Source: Alviniconcha marisindica (lineage: Eukaryota > Mollusca > Gastropoda > Provannidae). From it: a stretch of DNA of 64,000 nt. This document shows positions 19,681 through 34,200 of the stretch, piece by piece (within the stretch, counting starts at the first letter, position 1; each line of letters starts with the position of its first letter). The stretch covers positions 1,182,501-1,246,500 of the forward strand of contig JABMCL010001464.1 of assembly GCA_018857735.1 (NCBI GenBank), in the 5' to 3' direction. The notes under the pieces are model-generated. The model saw only the letters and a program-made list of their open reading frames with translations, had not been told where the DNA came from and made no database searches. Made by a program: the position numbers and the translations under genes.

Positions 19681-22600
19681 CTGTGAGATAAAACAACAAA
19701 AAGACGGAGAGGTGTCAAGTTTGTTGGAGACTCTGTGACATATACATATAATATAGGTCTGGATACAATTTCTTCTTCTTCCTTTTTTTATTTAAAGTCT
19801 TTTTTTTTACATAAGTAATATTAGACTGATCTTACAATTATTATGCCAACAACATGTGTCAGCAAGTTGCACCAACAGAAATATCTGTAAAAAACAAAAC
19901 AAAAAAACTTACTTGCAGTCAACAAACATTTCAGGATACAATGAAACAGAAATTGGTCAGTATGCTGTTCTAGAAGTGAACGTCCAGGGCAGAAACAAGT
20001 ATCAATGAAATCAACCATCAATTTTTAATTTTTAAAGTAATTATCAGAATAAATTTGTTTTTGTTTTTTAAGGGGGTGGTAACGGTCTCCTACTACACAA
20101 ACTCACGGCTGCACATCTGCACACTCACACAACACGCACTTTCCCCCCAACTGCCCTAAGTTTTAACCCTTCTGTTTCTTTCTTTTCTCTTCTCTCTTTT
20201 CGGATCACTATCGAAGAACTGATTTTGCAGTACTGACTTTGCCCTCTGCTCCCTTACTCTTTGCTTATGCTGCACGAGTTTTCCATCAGATGTTTTACAA
20301 TGAAGACAAATTTTCCTATGTTTCAAAGTTTTGTTGACTAAAGACCATTGCAGCATTCTCTACCCATACCTGGTTTCCCAGTCTGCATCAGTGAAGATAA
20401 TTTTCCAGCTGCCATCAGCTTGCTTTTGCTCCACAGTTAAAAACGTGTCATTAGTCTGAAAGGAAACAGCAACAAATAAAAGTGGGAGAAAAATGCAAAA
20501 ATGCTGAATGTAACTCGTCCTAAAATACAGCAGTGCATTCTTCCATTCCCCTTTAAACAAGATTATGACCTGTTACAATATACAATACAACTTTCTTGTC
20601 TTGCGTTACATCTGAAAGTATAGCCTACCAGGAACAGAGAGGAAAATGAAGCTATTAAGGAAGAAAGAGAAGAAAAGAAGAATCCTTCTGGGTAGAATCA
20701 ACCGACAGCCAAGAAAGAAAAGAGACCATAAATCAATGTGCTATCTGAGGCTGAGGGAAGACAGAAATGGGAAAGAAGAGAAGGACAGCAACAGGAAAGG
20801 AAGAACAAAAAGGGTGAAACAATTCTCTCTTTTTTTAAATTGAATAAACTTAGGATGGGCAGCTGGTCACAACCAAGGAAAAGTGGTGAACAAATTATTG
20901 TGATGAAGGAGATAAAAGGACATACACATACACATGCACACACATACATGCACACACACATGCATGCATACACACACACACACACATATACATACACACA
21001 CATGCCTGTTTTCTATAATTCAGTATAATTGTCACTCTATCAACTGACAGTGAGATCTGCCATTTTCAATGCTCCATACCAAAAGTGTTCTGCACTTACC
21101 CTCAGGTCATTTCGGGGATTGGCACTAACAAAGGTCACTTCCACCACAGAACCCTGGTTGAGGGAAAAAAAAGAAGAAAAAAAAGGCCCATCAACAAAAG
21201 AACAAAACGAGTGAAGGAAACAAGTCTGGCTGAACTAGTAATGGGATTTTAACAGCCTGTCAACAACACTAGGTCACTGATAACCAACACATGCCTGGCA
21301 GTGCTGTCTCATACTGGTGTTTACAGCAGGTGTCTGTGGCAGTGTTGGCCCATATTTTCCGGTGCCTTTAGCAATGCTGGCTGACACTGGTGCTCTGATA
21401 CATGTCTGTGGTAGTGTTGGCCTGTGGCACAGGCACCTTCAGTTATCAGCCAGCACAGTCACAGGCACAAAAGAAAAGCTGTGGCTCAAACTGCCAAAGG
21501 CACCTGAAGGTAACAGCCAGTGCCACAGGCACCAGAATGTAAAGCAGAACACTACTACAGGCACCTGATGGTAACAAGTATCAGCCAGAACTAGCACAGG
21601 CACCTGCAAATATGGTCCAACATTGCCACAGGCATTTGAAGGCGAGCACAAGTATGAGCCAGCACTGCCACAGGCACCTGAAGGTAATCAGTATCAGCCA
21701 GAATTAGCACAGGCACCTGCAAGTAAGGCCCAACACTGCCATAGGCACTTGATGGTGAACACAGGCATGAGCCAGCTTGGCCACAGGCACCTCCAGCACA
21801 AGTCACAGGCTCCAGAAGTTAAGACTGAAACTGCCAAAGGCACCTGAAGGTAACAACAAGTACCACAGGCACCTGAAGGGGAAGCACAACACTGCCACAG
21901 GCAGCTGAATGTGAGAGCCGGTATCAGCCTGTGCTGTCACAGGCACCTGAAAATAAGGCCCAACACTACCACAGGCACCTGAAGGAGAGCACCAATATCA
22001 AACAGTTACTATCACAGGCACCTGATAAAAGGCCTAACACAACTGATAAGACAAGGCCTTACAGCCAGTGGTGTGGAAATGCACAGATAACACATAATAA
22101 CAGCAGACTAATCAAAGCGATGGTTGTTTCTGCTCCTAATGGAAGAAGAGGTAGAGTTCATTTTTGATCTGATACTCACAGGCACATAGGATGGCTGAGC
22201 ATCGACCTTGATGTCTCCAAAGTTCTTGCCCATGGGCGCTGTATCATAAAGAACAGGAGGAAGGAAGGAAAACTGCTTTGACACCAGGTTAGGTGGGTTG
22301 GGACCTGGAGGAACAGTTGTTCCCTGAAACAGGACAGAAAATGTTTCACTTTCTTGGCCACGGTATGCAGCTAAGATAATTATATATATATACACAGATA
22401 TCTTTACCTGGCCTACTTGAGAGACACTTTCTTTCTCTTCAAAAAAAGAAAAAGAAAAAATAGAACAAGGAAAGAAGCCATTGCAATGCAATCGGCCACA
22501 GAAAGAACAATTGTACAATTTAAAGTTCTCTTGACCCAGAATAGTAACCTTCATCTATTTTACATACATTGCTGCTACCCTCTCCCCCCCCCCCTTTTTT

Positions 22601-23229
22601 GTTGTTGTTTTGTTTTTAAATTTAGTTTTTTTTTTTTTTTTTTGGGGGGGGGGTTGTTTGTTTGTTTGCTTGCTTTTTGTTTGCTTTTTAGTGGTGCGTG
22701 CGTGCGTTTGTGTGTGTGTGTGTGTTGGGGGGGGGGGGGGGGCATGAGGGGAACCAACTATTCCCCTCTTCAAACTATACCACCGGACCCTTGAAAAATG
22801 CACACAGCTTTTAGCATTTGCACACAGTACTTGCAAGACAGGACAGGTGTACAGTAAATTAGTAGTAATCTGCACTGTTACCCACTTGCTACAAGCTACA
22901 GACATTCCTGCACCTGGTACTCAATCATCCTGAGAGTAAACTCCAGGAATCTTGTTCAGTAATAACAGTAAGAGTAGTAGAATAATTGTTGTCATTACTG
23001 TTATAATCATTATTAAAAAATGGACATAAAGAGAAGTCTTGCACGAGGAGCCAGAGTCTGGCACATGGAGTTATGAAGCACTACCAAACAGGTGGCTTAC
23101 AACTTTTGTACTGTGTTGCTAGCACAGTCCTTCCTCATCACAGAGTGAGTGAGTGAGTGAGTAAATGAGTGTGTGTATATATGTGTGTGTGTGTGTGTGT
23201 GTGTGCGTGTGTGTATTTGTGTGTGTGTA

Positions 23230-23261
<32 letters not shown>

Positions 23262-23278
23262 TGTGTGTGTGTATATGT

Positions 23279-23316
<38 letters not shown>

Positions 23317-23353
23317 TATGTGTGTGTATGTGCATGTGTGCGTGTATGTGTGT

Positions 23354-23407
<54 letters not shown>

Positions 23408-24158
23408 TATTTGTGTGTGTGTGTGTGCGTGTGTGTGTATGCATGCGTGCGTGCGTGCATATGTTATCTTATATTAACTTGTAATTGTATTTTGTTTAAA
23501 CACTTTTTTTTCTTCTTTTTTAATGCATATGTCTTATGTTGAATTATCATATGTTTCATTTGAATTTTATTTACATGTTCACATGTTACATTGATGGTAT
23601 GTTCAAATCAAATTTCCTTTTACAGGACACCAAATTATTATCTTATATTGTCCATGATCATAGACTGATTGCACTTTGTGTTTTCTTAGCTTCCTTTTCC
23701 TGTCTCTGGCTTTCTGCTGGAGTTAACAGCAGTAATTACTTGCACAAACCTTTGCAATGGCCTCTGCCAAAGCTTTGAAAACCTGCATGAAGGCCTTCAG
23801 TGTGTATGGTCCATAAATCGTTGATGCTCCCTCATAACGCTGAATCTGAAGCAAACATGTACACACATTATCACACAAATGAAAAAGAACTTGCATCATT
23901 AACATTTATAAACAAATATAGATTTGTATGAAAACTAATGGGAGTATCTGCATTTAAGAGCATCCACATTTACACAAGGAGTGATTTCAAATAAACAAAT
24001 ACATAATAACAAAGGGTTGTTTTATACGCTATCCATTTTGAGCACATAACCCATTACATGAAAACAGACTATAGTCAATATAAACAACAACTCCCACACT
24101 GAAAAACTGACCAACAATATAAATAACACTTACAACATACTTACACTCATGTGTGCAT

Positions 24159-24211
<53 letters not shown>

Positions 24212-27200
24212 GGGCATGCATGCGCATGTGGGTGCATGCACATTCAATACATGACCCATTCTTGGCCAGTGGGTTACAATAACGTAGCACGTATATGCAC
24301 AATGTGTCATTATATGCACATGATTTTCTAGCTTGTGATCATGTAGGACAGAAACTCCCACAGCTAACCAGTTCTTGGATTTTAATGTCTCGCCAACTGC
24401 ATAGAGTCACATCAGGATGAATCACACATTCTAAATTTGTTTGGACCAGTTCAGAACACAAGTCACTAAATCACAAATCTGTATAATTCACTGTTAGTGT
24501 TACAACATCAAAAACCGAACATCTATCAATCTATCAATGCACAATAATACCATCACATTTCAGCACCTATTTACACATTCCATAGGAACTCACTACAGGA
24601 ACCTGCATAAATCACTTGTGATACGGTGACCTATTCTATTCTCCAGTCCCCCACTCTAAACTGCAATAGCCAAAACTAACACAGCTAAAAAGTAGGGAGG
24701 GAATTGGAAAAAAGTGAAGGTGAATGGACTGGAAAGGTAGGAATTAGGACAAGGAAGATATTCCGGGTAGTGGGTAAAGCTATATTCTGACCTACTCCAG
24801 GCTTTAAAGGGAGATAATTTGCGAGTTCTGGGTGCTCAACACAAGGACCTTAATTTCCATGTGCCCAGTACCCCATTGCACATATCAAAACAAGAGTTAT
24901 GTGGTATTATTTCCTTTTTGTCATACAGTCAGCAGTCTTTGCAGTGACACCACATTTTACGGGAAAACCCCTGTGTTTGGAAAGGTTTTATGCTGAGAAA
25001 AGTATAAGAAAGAAACCACACCTGTTTATGTCTCAGTATCCATATGGTATCAGACTACCGCAGCAGAACACAAGCTGTTCTACCCTAATCAAAAGAGGGG
25101 CAATGAGTATGCTTAGTAATGTACAGCCATTAATGAAGATGAAAACAAGCCAGATTCTTTTCTTAGATTTTTTTTTTCTCTCCCCGTAACGACTTGGCAT
25201 GACAGGGACTGCTTCCTTTACACTGTCAAAAACAAGGAGTCATAACAAAGAGGTACCTGGTATTCCTCAAACGTGGTGACGTAGTCCGAATAATCATTGG
25301 ACAGTCCAGCAATGACCGACACAGTGTCTGGAGACATGCCGTTGGTAATCAGTGTCTGGAAAATGGAAGGATGACTGTAAGAGGAGACAAAGCCAATCTG
25401 ATTGTCTGTGAATGCCTGAAATGAGTGAAGAGCTAACATGCAACACTGAGATAAATACCACATGTGCATAAAGATCATTGTCGACTTGAAGCAGACATAC
25501 AGTGCAACTGTGTCACAGCGTTTCAAAGAATGCAAGAAACAGCGCTTACACTTCAATACCCCATTTCTTCTTAAACAATGTGTATTTTGAAGTTTCCCAG
25601 CAAAAAGTTCTTAGTTACTGAAAAGTGGAAATTTTTATTCATTAAATGCATATGATGCTAAATGCTTGAAACAATTACCGACCTCTGTCACCAGATCACG
25701 CGTCCTCCTTCCTGACATGGTGCTGAAGCAAACAGAAAATATAAAAACAAATACAAACTATATCACTGCTATAGTGATTAGAATATATCTTTTTACAGAC
25801 TGAATACTGTATGGCCAATACAAATGCACCTGTGTTTGTTCAGCACTTTGAGGCACGGGGTAGGCACTTTACAAACTTCCGTTATTATTATAATTATTAT
25901 AATAATAATGTAAATTAAAAAACATTTCATTTGTTATCTATGCTGGAAATTTAAAAAGGGAAAACAAGATTGTTGCAGCTTTTGATTTTTCACAAGAATA
26001 CAAACCTACTGAAATGAGTAAATCTCTAAACAATTACCCTGAATGTTGGCAATCAACTGACACACACAAAGCATTATGCCCATTCACAACAGTTCAGAAA
26101 TTCACAGCTGCTCTCACATCAACGTAATGGATGAGAATGAGTATAACATTAAAAAGCACACCAGAGAATCTGACAAAAAGAGATATTGACACTTTCCCTG
26201 CCAAGTAATTTGTGCTGCTGCAAATACAATTCCTTCAGAAAAGAATGCAAAGTTTGAGCCCACCACAAACGATCGCACTCTAGAACTTAAGGGAAATGAA
26301 GCTTCCCCTGAGCACGCTAGTAAGCAAGTAACTTGGCATTTTATGCACAGTCAACCAGTATGGCTACATCAGGGCAAGCTGAGCATGCAAGTAAGTAACT
26401 TGGCATTTTACGCACAGTCAACCAGTACGGCTACATCAGGGCAAGCTGAGCATGCAAGTAAGTAACTTGGCGTTTTATGCACAGTCAACCAGTACGGCTA
26501 CATCAGGGCAAGCTGAGCATGCAAGTAAGTAACTTGGCGTTTTACGCACAGTCAACCAGTACGGCTACATCAGGGCAAGCTGAGCATGCAAAAACACTCA
26601 GAATTTGAGCAGGATTTGCTAGGACATTTTTGTGAAAGATGTGAAACTCTTCACTATGTGTATTCTAATGGTATTTGTGTGGATCACAAATAGTGTACAG
26701 GTTCTCTTTTGCCCAATACGGTCACTTTAAACACATGGCTGAATCCACAAAGCTATCTTTACTGCTAACAAGACACAGGCATATAATAGCTGGCACAGAG
26801 GAACAAGTGATGTGTATGGAAGCAGGCACAAAGGAGCAAGTGAGCAGACCACATGTGCGTATAGCAGTAAAGCACAGGAAAGGGGGGAGAGGGAGTAGCC
26901 TGAGGGCACTGTCACCACTAACCACACTAACTGATGTCTGGAAGCTGCTATCAGGAGTGAGGGTTGTTTATGTGCTAGGGTGGGAGCCTCTGCTTCCAGA
27001 CTGTAGGGCAGTAAGGGAGCAGAGGCTGAGTATGAAACAGGACTATACCATTACACTCCGGGCATCACATACTGTGATAAGGGCCAGGAAAGGGTCGAGG
27101 AAACAGATCGTGGAATATGGGCGCATGATGGTGCCACTCACGTGAACTCAGCTGGGGGCAGAATGATGGCCAGCTGACCCACCATGAACAGCTGAACATC

Positions 27201-28120
27201 AACAATTTGAGGCTGCCACAGGTAAGGCCAGGTGATCTGACAACACAGACAAACACCACCTTCATCATCATTATCACTGACCACTTTTACATAACATTAT
27301 TCTCTGCTTTCAAACAGATCCACTGTGCTTCACATGTTTTTGTGTGTGGTTTTGGTGCATGTTGGGTTACTGTAGAGTTTCCATAATCCATCAAAGTCTG
27401 ACACAGACTATGGAATCTTTAACATGCACATGTCATCTTTTTTGCAGTAAACACATAAGGGACTTCAGTTCAGACTCATCCAAAGGCCTTTACAAATGCA
27501 AACCATCCAATGGAAAAACACCTTTACAACACCTTTACAAACACAACCCATCCAAAGGAAAAACACCTTCAAAACACCTTTAAAAACACAAACCATCCAA
27601 AGGAAAAACACCTTTACAAACAGAAACCATACAAAGGAAAAACACCTTTACAAACACAAATCATCCAAACACAAACCATCCAAAGGAAAAACTTTTACAA
27701 CACCTTTACAAATGCAAACCATCCAAAGAAAAACCACCATTACAAGCACAAATCATCCAAAGGAAAAACACCTTTACAACACCTTTATAAACACAACCCA
27801 TCCAAAAAAACTGTGAAAATACTATATCAATATATAATGTCTGTTGGATGGATCATCATCTCACAACAAAACATAAAAAGATAAAACATACCTCTCCAGT
27901 ATCCAAGAGGATTGGTTTAGGCTTGTGGCAGTTCATCTGCTCCTGTGTTGGTGGTTTTATAAGATCTCTGACCAGATTCCAAAATGGATTGCTGGAGTTG
28001 CTACCTATAAGTATAACATACAGCATTGGCATATTTCACTGACACTTTCTAAAAGCAAGAGGGACAAAGTGAGAGAGAGAGGGAGGGTGGGAGAGAGAGA
28101 GATTGAGTGAGTGAGTGAGT

Positions 28121-28164
<44 letters not shown>

Positions 28165-28192
28165 GAGGAGAGAGAGAGAGAGAGAGAGAGAG

Positions 28193-28285
<93 letters not shown>

Positions 28286-31200
28286 AGAGAGAGAAAGAGA
28301 GAGAGAGACACACACACACACGAAGTCACACACACACACACACACACACAAATGGCAATGACAATGATCATTAACGACTTCAGGCCATCTGCCCTATCTC
28401 ATGGGGAGAACACTAGTACTATAATAAGTTCCACATTCCTATTACAGGGAGGGAGAGGAGAGAGAGAGGAGGGGGAATGAGACAGACAGACATGCATAGA
28501 AAGACAGACACAGAGACAGATATAATGACAATAACAACTATTTACAACCTTAATTCGGGCCATTTGCCCAATGTAGTAGTGCCATACACTTTCTAGGTAC
28601 TTTGCTTTCCTATGTGAGTTACATGGTTCCTAGGGACTTGGACCAGAACCAAATAAAGACCTAATAAGGACTTATAAGGACCAATATTAGATTTTGTAAG
28701 GACCATCACAACAGTAAGGAACACAAAAATTGAACCGAATTTTGCAAGCGTAGTGTTTGTCCAGTTTATCTTTTAGAACCCACTCCTGGTGTGCACTGTT
28801 CTTTAGCCAGCTGTCTTGGAACAAACATTTTCCTGGCATCTTCACTGTTAGCTCAGGTTCTTGCACAGTTCAATTTTGAATTGTGCAACGAAAATGGCTG
28901 ACCCAAAAGTTACCATGCAGTCTCATGACCATGATTTTTGCGGCACGTGATCTAAATGAACATGGAGGAAAGCATTGTCTGCTTCTGACATTGTCTCAAT
29001 CTACGTCTAAATGATTTCAAAATTCAGTAAATGTGTGGAGCGATCCAGCATCACTGACTCTGGAAAATGAGGCTTTTATAACTACCCAAGTGCGTTTTTA
29101 GTATTAGCAAGACTTGTAAGGACCGTGATGCAAATATAAGGACATATAAGGCCTTACTTGGCAAGTTAAATTTGTAAGTACTTGTAAGCACCTGTAAGGA
29201 CCCTAAGAACCGGGAGTTAGCAAGATGATCTGATAAATCAACTGGACTCTGACCTTGCTTAAAGTTAAATGCTCCAGGTCCATCGGTGGTGCCTGCCGCA
29301 AAGCTGTAGCCCATGGCCGGCTTGCAGGTCTTCACCTGCACGAAGCACAAAGCAAATAATAACAATAACTTACATAATTTATATATTGCCCTTTCTCAGA
29401 ACAGCTCTCAGTGCTTTACAGTTATGAACCACATTTACAACTAATGCAAAATACACAAGCTGTTGAGTCTCACCTCCACACTGGTCATGTCAACACAAGT
29501 GAATCAGAAGACCTCCATTTGCCTCATCATAAACCTAGGGATGTAGTTGTGTTGCACCTCCACATTGATCATGTCAACACAGTGAATTAGAAGGTGTGTG
29601 TCATCATAAACCAAGGGATGTAGTTGTGTTGCACCTCCACATTGGTTACCTCAACACAGTGAATCAGGTGTGCATCATCATCACCTTAATGGTTCTGTTG
29701 AGTCTCACCTCCACACTGGTCATGTCAACACAGTGAATCAGGTGTGTGTCATTATAACCTTAATGGTTCTGTTGAGTCTCACCTCCACACTGGTCATGTC
29801 AACACAAGTGAATCAGGTGTATGTCATTATAACCTTAGTGGTTCTGTTGAGTCTCACCTCCACACTGGTCATGTCAACACAAGTGAATCAGGTGTGTGTC
29901 ATTATAACCTTAGTGGTTCTGTTGAGTCTCACCTCCACACAGGTCATGTCAACACAAGTGAATCAGAAGACCTCCATTTGCCTCAATATGTATATAATAT
30001 AATCTTCCTAGGGATGTAGTTGTGTTGCACCTCCACACTGGTTACGTCAACACAGTGAATCAGGTGTGTGTCATCATAACCTTAGTGGTTCTGTTGAGTC
30101 TCACCTCCACACTGGATGATTCAGTCTGCCTCACTGTAACTTTAGGAGTGTAGTTATTATCATTGTTGTTATTCATAGCTTTTATATAGCGCTATTCTCT
30201 GCTTTCGAGCAGACTCACTGCGCACATTGGTCTGTGATTCTGAATGAGTGACTGTATCCTTTTATAGCGCATATTATTAATATCCACGGAAGTGGTGTAC
30301 TGGTAGCGCTCTGTGGATGTTGCATGGCTGGTGCCATGTAGGTGTGTTGCACCTCCACATTAGTCATATACAGATAAGTGAATTAGAAGATCTCTGTATG
30401 CTTCACTACAGCCTAAGTGGTGTTGTTGAGTTGTACTTTCATACTCGTCATGTCAAGTGTCTGCATAAAGATCTGTGTGCTGTGCATGCAGTTACCTTAG
30501 TGTTCTGTTGAACTGCACCTCTGCATTGGCCATGTCAACATGAGAGTGTCTGCAGAAAAATATGTGTGCTGTGCATGCAGTTACCTCAGTGGTCTGTTGG
30601 ACTGTAAATTTCTAAATGGTCATGTCAACATGAGAGTGTCTGCATAAAGATCTGTGTTGTGCCTCCAGTTACCTTAATAGTGCTATTCAACTGCGTCTCT
30701 GCACTGGTCATGTCAAAAGGGAGAGTGTCTGCATAAAGATCTGTGTGCTGTGTATGCAATTACCTTAGAGGTCTGTTGAACTGCATCTCCGCATTGGTCA
30801 TGTCAACACACTGGTCATGTCAACAAGAAAATGTCTGCATGAAGATCTGCGTGCTGTGCATGCAGTGACCTTAGTGGTCTGTTGAACTGCACCTGCATGT
30901 TGGTCATGTCAACATGTTGGTCATGTCAACATGAGAGTGTCTGCACAAAGCTGAGTGCTGTGCATGCACTTACCTTAGTGGTCTGTTGAACTGTACCTCC
31001 ATATGGGTCTTGTCAACACGTGGGTCATGTTAACATGAGAGAGTCTGCATGAAGATCTGTGTGCTGTGCATGCAATTACCTTAGTGGTGCTGTTCAGCTG
31101 CACCTCCAAGTGGAACATGTCAACATGAGAGTGTCTGAATAAAGATCTGTGTGTTGTGTATGCAGTTACCTTAGTGGTCTGTTGAACTGCACCTCCACTT

Positions 31201-34200
31201 TGGTCATGTCAACATGAGAGTGTCTGCATAAAGCTGAGAGCTGTGCCTGCAGTTACCTTAGTGGTGCTGTTCAGCTGCACCTCCACGCTGGTCATGTTCA
31301 CGTAAATGTGTCTGAAGGCCACGGGACCTCTCAGCTTCATGCCGCTTGCAGAAAACAACTCCTGCAACACAGCAAACAATTCACATCTGAGAGCATGCAT
31401 GCATGTGTGTTATTTACACTAAAAGTACATTTAACTGACTGCTAACCCTTTCCCAGCCTTTAAAATGTCATCTGATGCGATTTGTAAATTTGTCTCCATC
31501 TGCATATAGGATGGTGATCAACTTCTTGCTTGAATTCCAGCGTCTCATGAATTCCTACATGCAACTAAGTTATGAAAAGCAGTAATTGTGGTCTGCTTAA
31601 TCTTTTCTTGCATCTGCACTGGGACTGAAACTGCACCAAATGCCTAACTTCTGGTAATGAATGGATTAAAGAATGTGTGTGTGTGTGTGTGTGTGCGCAT
31701 GCGTGCGTGTATACATGTGCGTGTGCATGTGTGCGCATGCATGTGTGTGCTTTTAGCACTTTTAGCTTATTTGCAATACATCCTAAATAATCTTCAATAT
31801 ATAAAATGTTTTATGTTTTGTCATAGATACTGCTGCCCAATGAATCTCCCCACAGGGACAATCAAGTTGTATTGTACTGTATTGAACATACATGAACATG
31901 TATCCTTTTTCAAAAACCCTGACTGCAAAAAGTAAGGTACCTCAGGGAACTGATGGAACTGAGGAAAAAGAACCGTTTGATATAGACCTACCACTGCCTT
32001 GTTAAACTGGTTCCTGCCGATGATCTTTGTGCTCTCAAACATGTCTTTCCCAGGCCCTGATGCAATACACAACTCATTCTGGAAAAAGCAAACAAAAGAT
32101 GTGCTGACTGTTAGTGTTACATGTTTTATCTTCAAATACACCAAACTGAATACAATATTATCATTAATTGACTACATCTATAATTGTATTCTGAATCAGC
32201 TACACATGTCTAATAAATTTCCACCACAAATTTGTATGTTTTTGTGTTAGTCGCCTCCATAACCTGTTCATTCTTTTTCGCAGTACCATAGCAAGTCCTA
32301 CAGTCAGAGCAAAAAGTGCTCAGGAGTTGGCGGTCAGCTGTGGGGAGGGGGAAGAGGAGTGGGGTGCTGGGTGCAAAGGGGGACATGGGGTATAGGGGGC
32401 AGGGAGGGGGGAGTGGACAATTAGGGGACTTGCTCAGCATGTCACGATGTCTCAGCATCAAAAAGGCCAGATGAAGAACACATTTGACCGAAATGTAAAC
32501 AACACATTTTCAAAACAAATGAGCAGATCAAAACAGGTATGTGTGTCTGACCTTGCCATGACATGTGCTGGTGAGGATGTCACAAGGGAGACCACTGTCA
32601 ATGCAGTGAGGTCCCTTGGTGTTTGGCGATACGTCACCAAGGTTGCTTTGAGCGAAGGCAGCCACATACCGATCCTGCATATAAACAGTTCACTAATGAA
32701 AAACATGCCAAAACACCATTGCAATTTTAGTTTAAACAAGGTTGAACTGGTACTGATAATGTTAAAAACCCACACATGAAGCCCTATAATTGCATAAGTT
32801 TTAAATAAGCATAAGAACAAATGCACATTTGGACCCTTAAAAGCAATACTGCATTACGTGATAAACAATTTATAGCATTAAAAAAGCAAATGCATGCCTG
32901 TATACCTTGCAATCTGTCTTTCAGTCTGCCCACTGTAATAAAGCAGCTTAAAACATGATCGCATACAAACGTCCAAACAGTGCTCTTAGTCTTACTGAAG
33001 GATATTGTTGCAAAACATTTTCAGCATGTTAACTGTTATTAATGACTTATCAAAATTACATGCTGCATTGCCTGGATACGGCTACAGCAATGACAAGAGC
33101 AGTGCTACCCTGTCCTACCATACTGCAAGTCTTCATATATGCAATGTTAATGATTACTATTTGGTAGAATGCACTGGGGAATATGACATCTATTCAAGGT
33201 GGAAAGGCAGCCAGTGAAACTTCATTAGTTTTAACTGATTTCTTACAGCTCAGGAAAAAAAAACCCAAAAACCTGAAACAATGTTAACTGAAACAAGATC
33301 TCTAAACACATGAAAGGTTAAAAGAACGTAAAACTTGGTGAATAGAGAATTAAAATCAGAATCAGATGTGAGGATCACACCAAACTCATCTAAGAACTGC
33401 TAATTATTTCCATAAAACTGTTTACGGAAAATCCGTTTTGTGGGGTTCCAGTTTTTTCTGCCTTTTCTTTTTTCTTCCTCCATGGGCACAAGTGTACAAA
33501 CATAAAAATCAGCTCTTGGCACATACGCATGACTGGCACAGCGATGTGGCACTCACCGGTGTGGACAGTCCTCCACGTGCCATCATGTAGCGTTCAAACA
33601 GCTGGGAGGCATAACCCTTGTTGTCACCGCTGATCAGACCATTAGTGTTGTTCATGCTGGTACAGTGGACTGCAAACCAGCTGAAAGTTTCCAGAAGCCA
33701 CTGAATCAACTTAATGTTTTACAAGATCAGCAGATCAACACAAAACTCCAGCAATGCAACCTATAACATTGTCTCCTTCCCTTCCCTTGTTTATAAGACT
33801 CATACATTTGCAGTTCAGTAGCTGAGACAATCAGACTCAAGATTGTCCCATCTATGTATGTGTATAGTCCCCCTGAATACCCATACAGTGAGTGCTGAAA
33901 TGCTGAGAACAGACACTAGCTGCTACATTAGCGGGGGTTGGTGGAAGAAGATGGACGGTAATATTCACCTACGGACCCAATCTCACATAGGGTACAAACC
34001 CAGAATTGACACTGTCATTTTTTTGATGGGGGGTGACAGTTTAATCTGTCCCCCAAACCAATCAGAGGAACACATCACTAGTACTGTTCACTTTTCTGAT
34101 GCTGGATAAAAATATTCCCACCCAGTCACAGGTACGGGTACAAACCTACCCTCACAGTCACTGTCTTCTTGATCAATGGATGACAATATGCACACATCAT

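Noticed and set aside
26675..27145. 156-codon plus-strand open frame opposite ceramidase intron 12 and exon 12
   Set aside because: No domain recognised; it overlaps a well-supported minus-strand exon and has no splice partner.
28005..28374. Open frames of Arg-Glu or Ser-Leu repeats over GA/CT tracts (also 1595-2178, 50160-50683, 51919-52383, 52653-52956)
   Set aside because: Microsatellite translation only.
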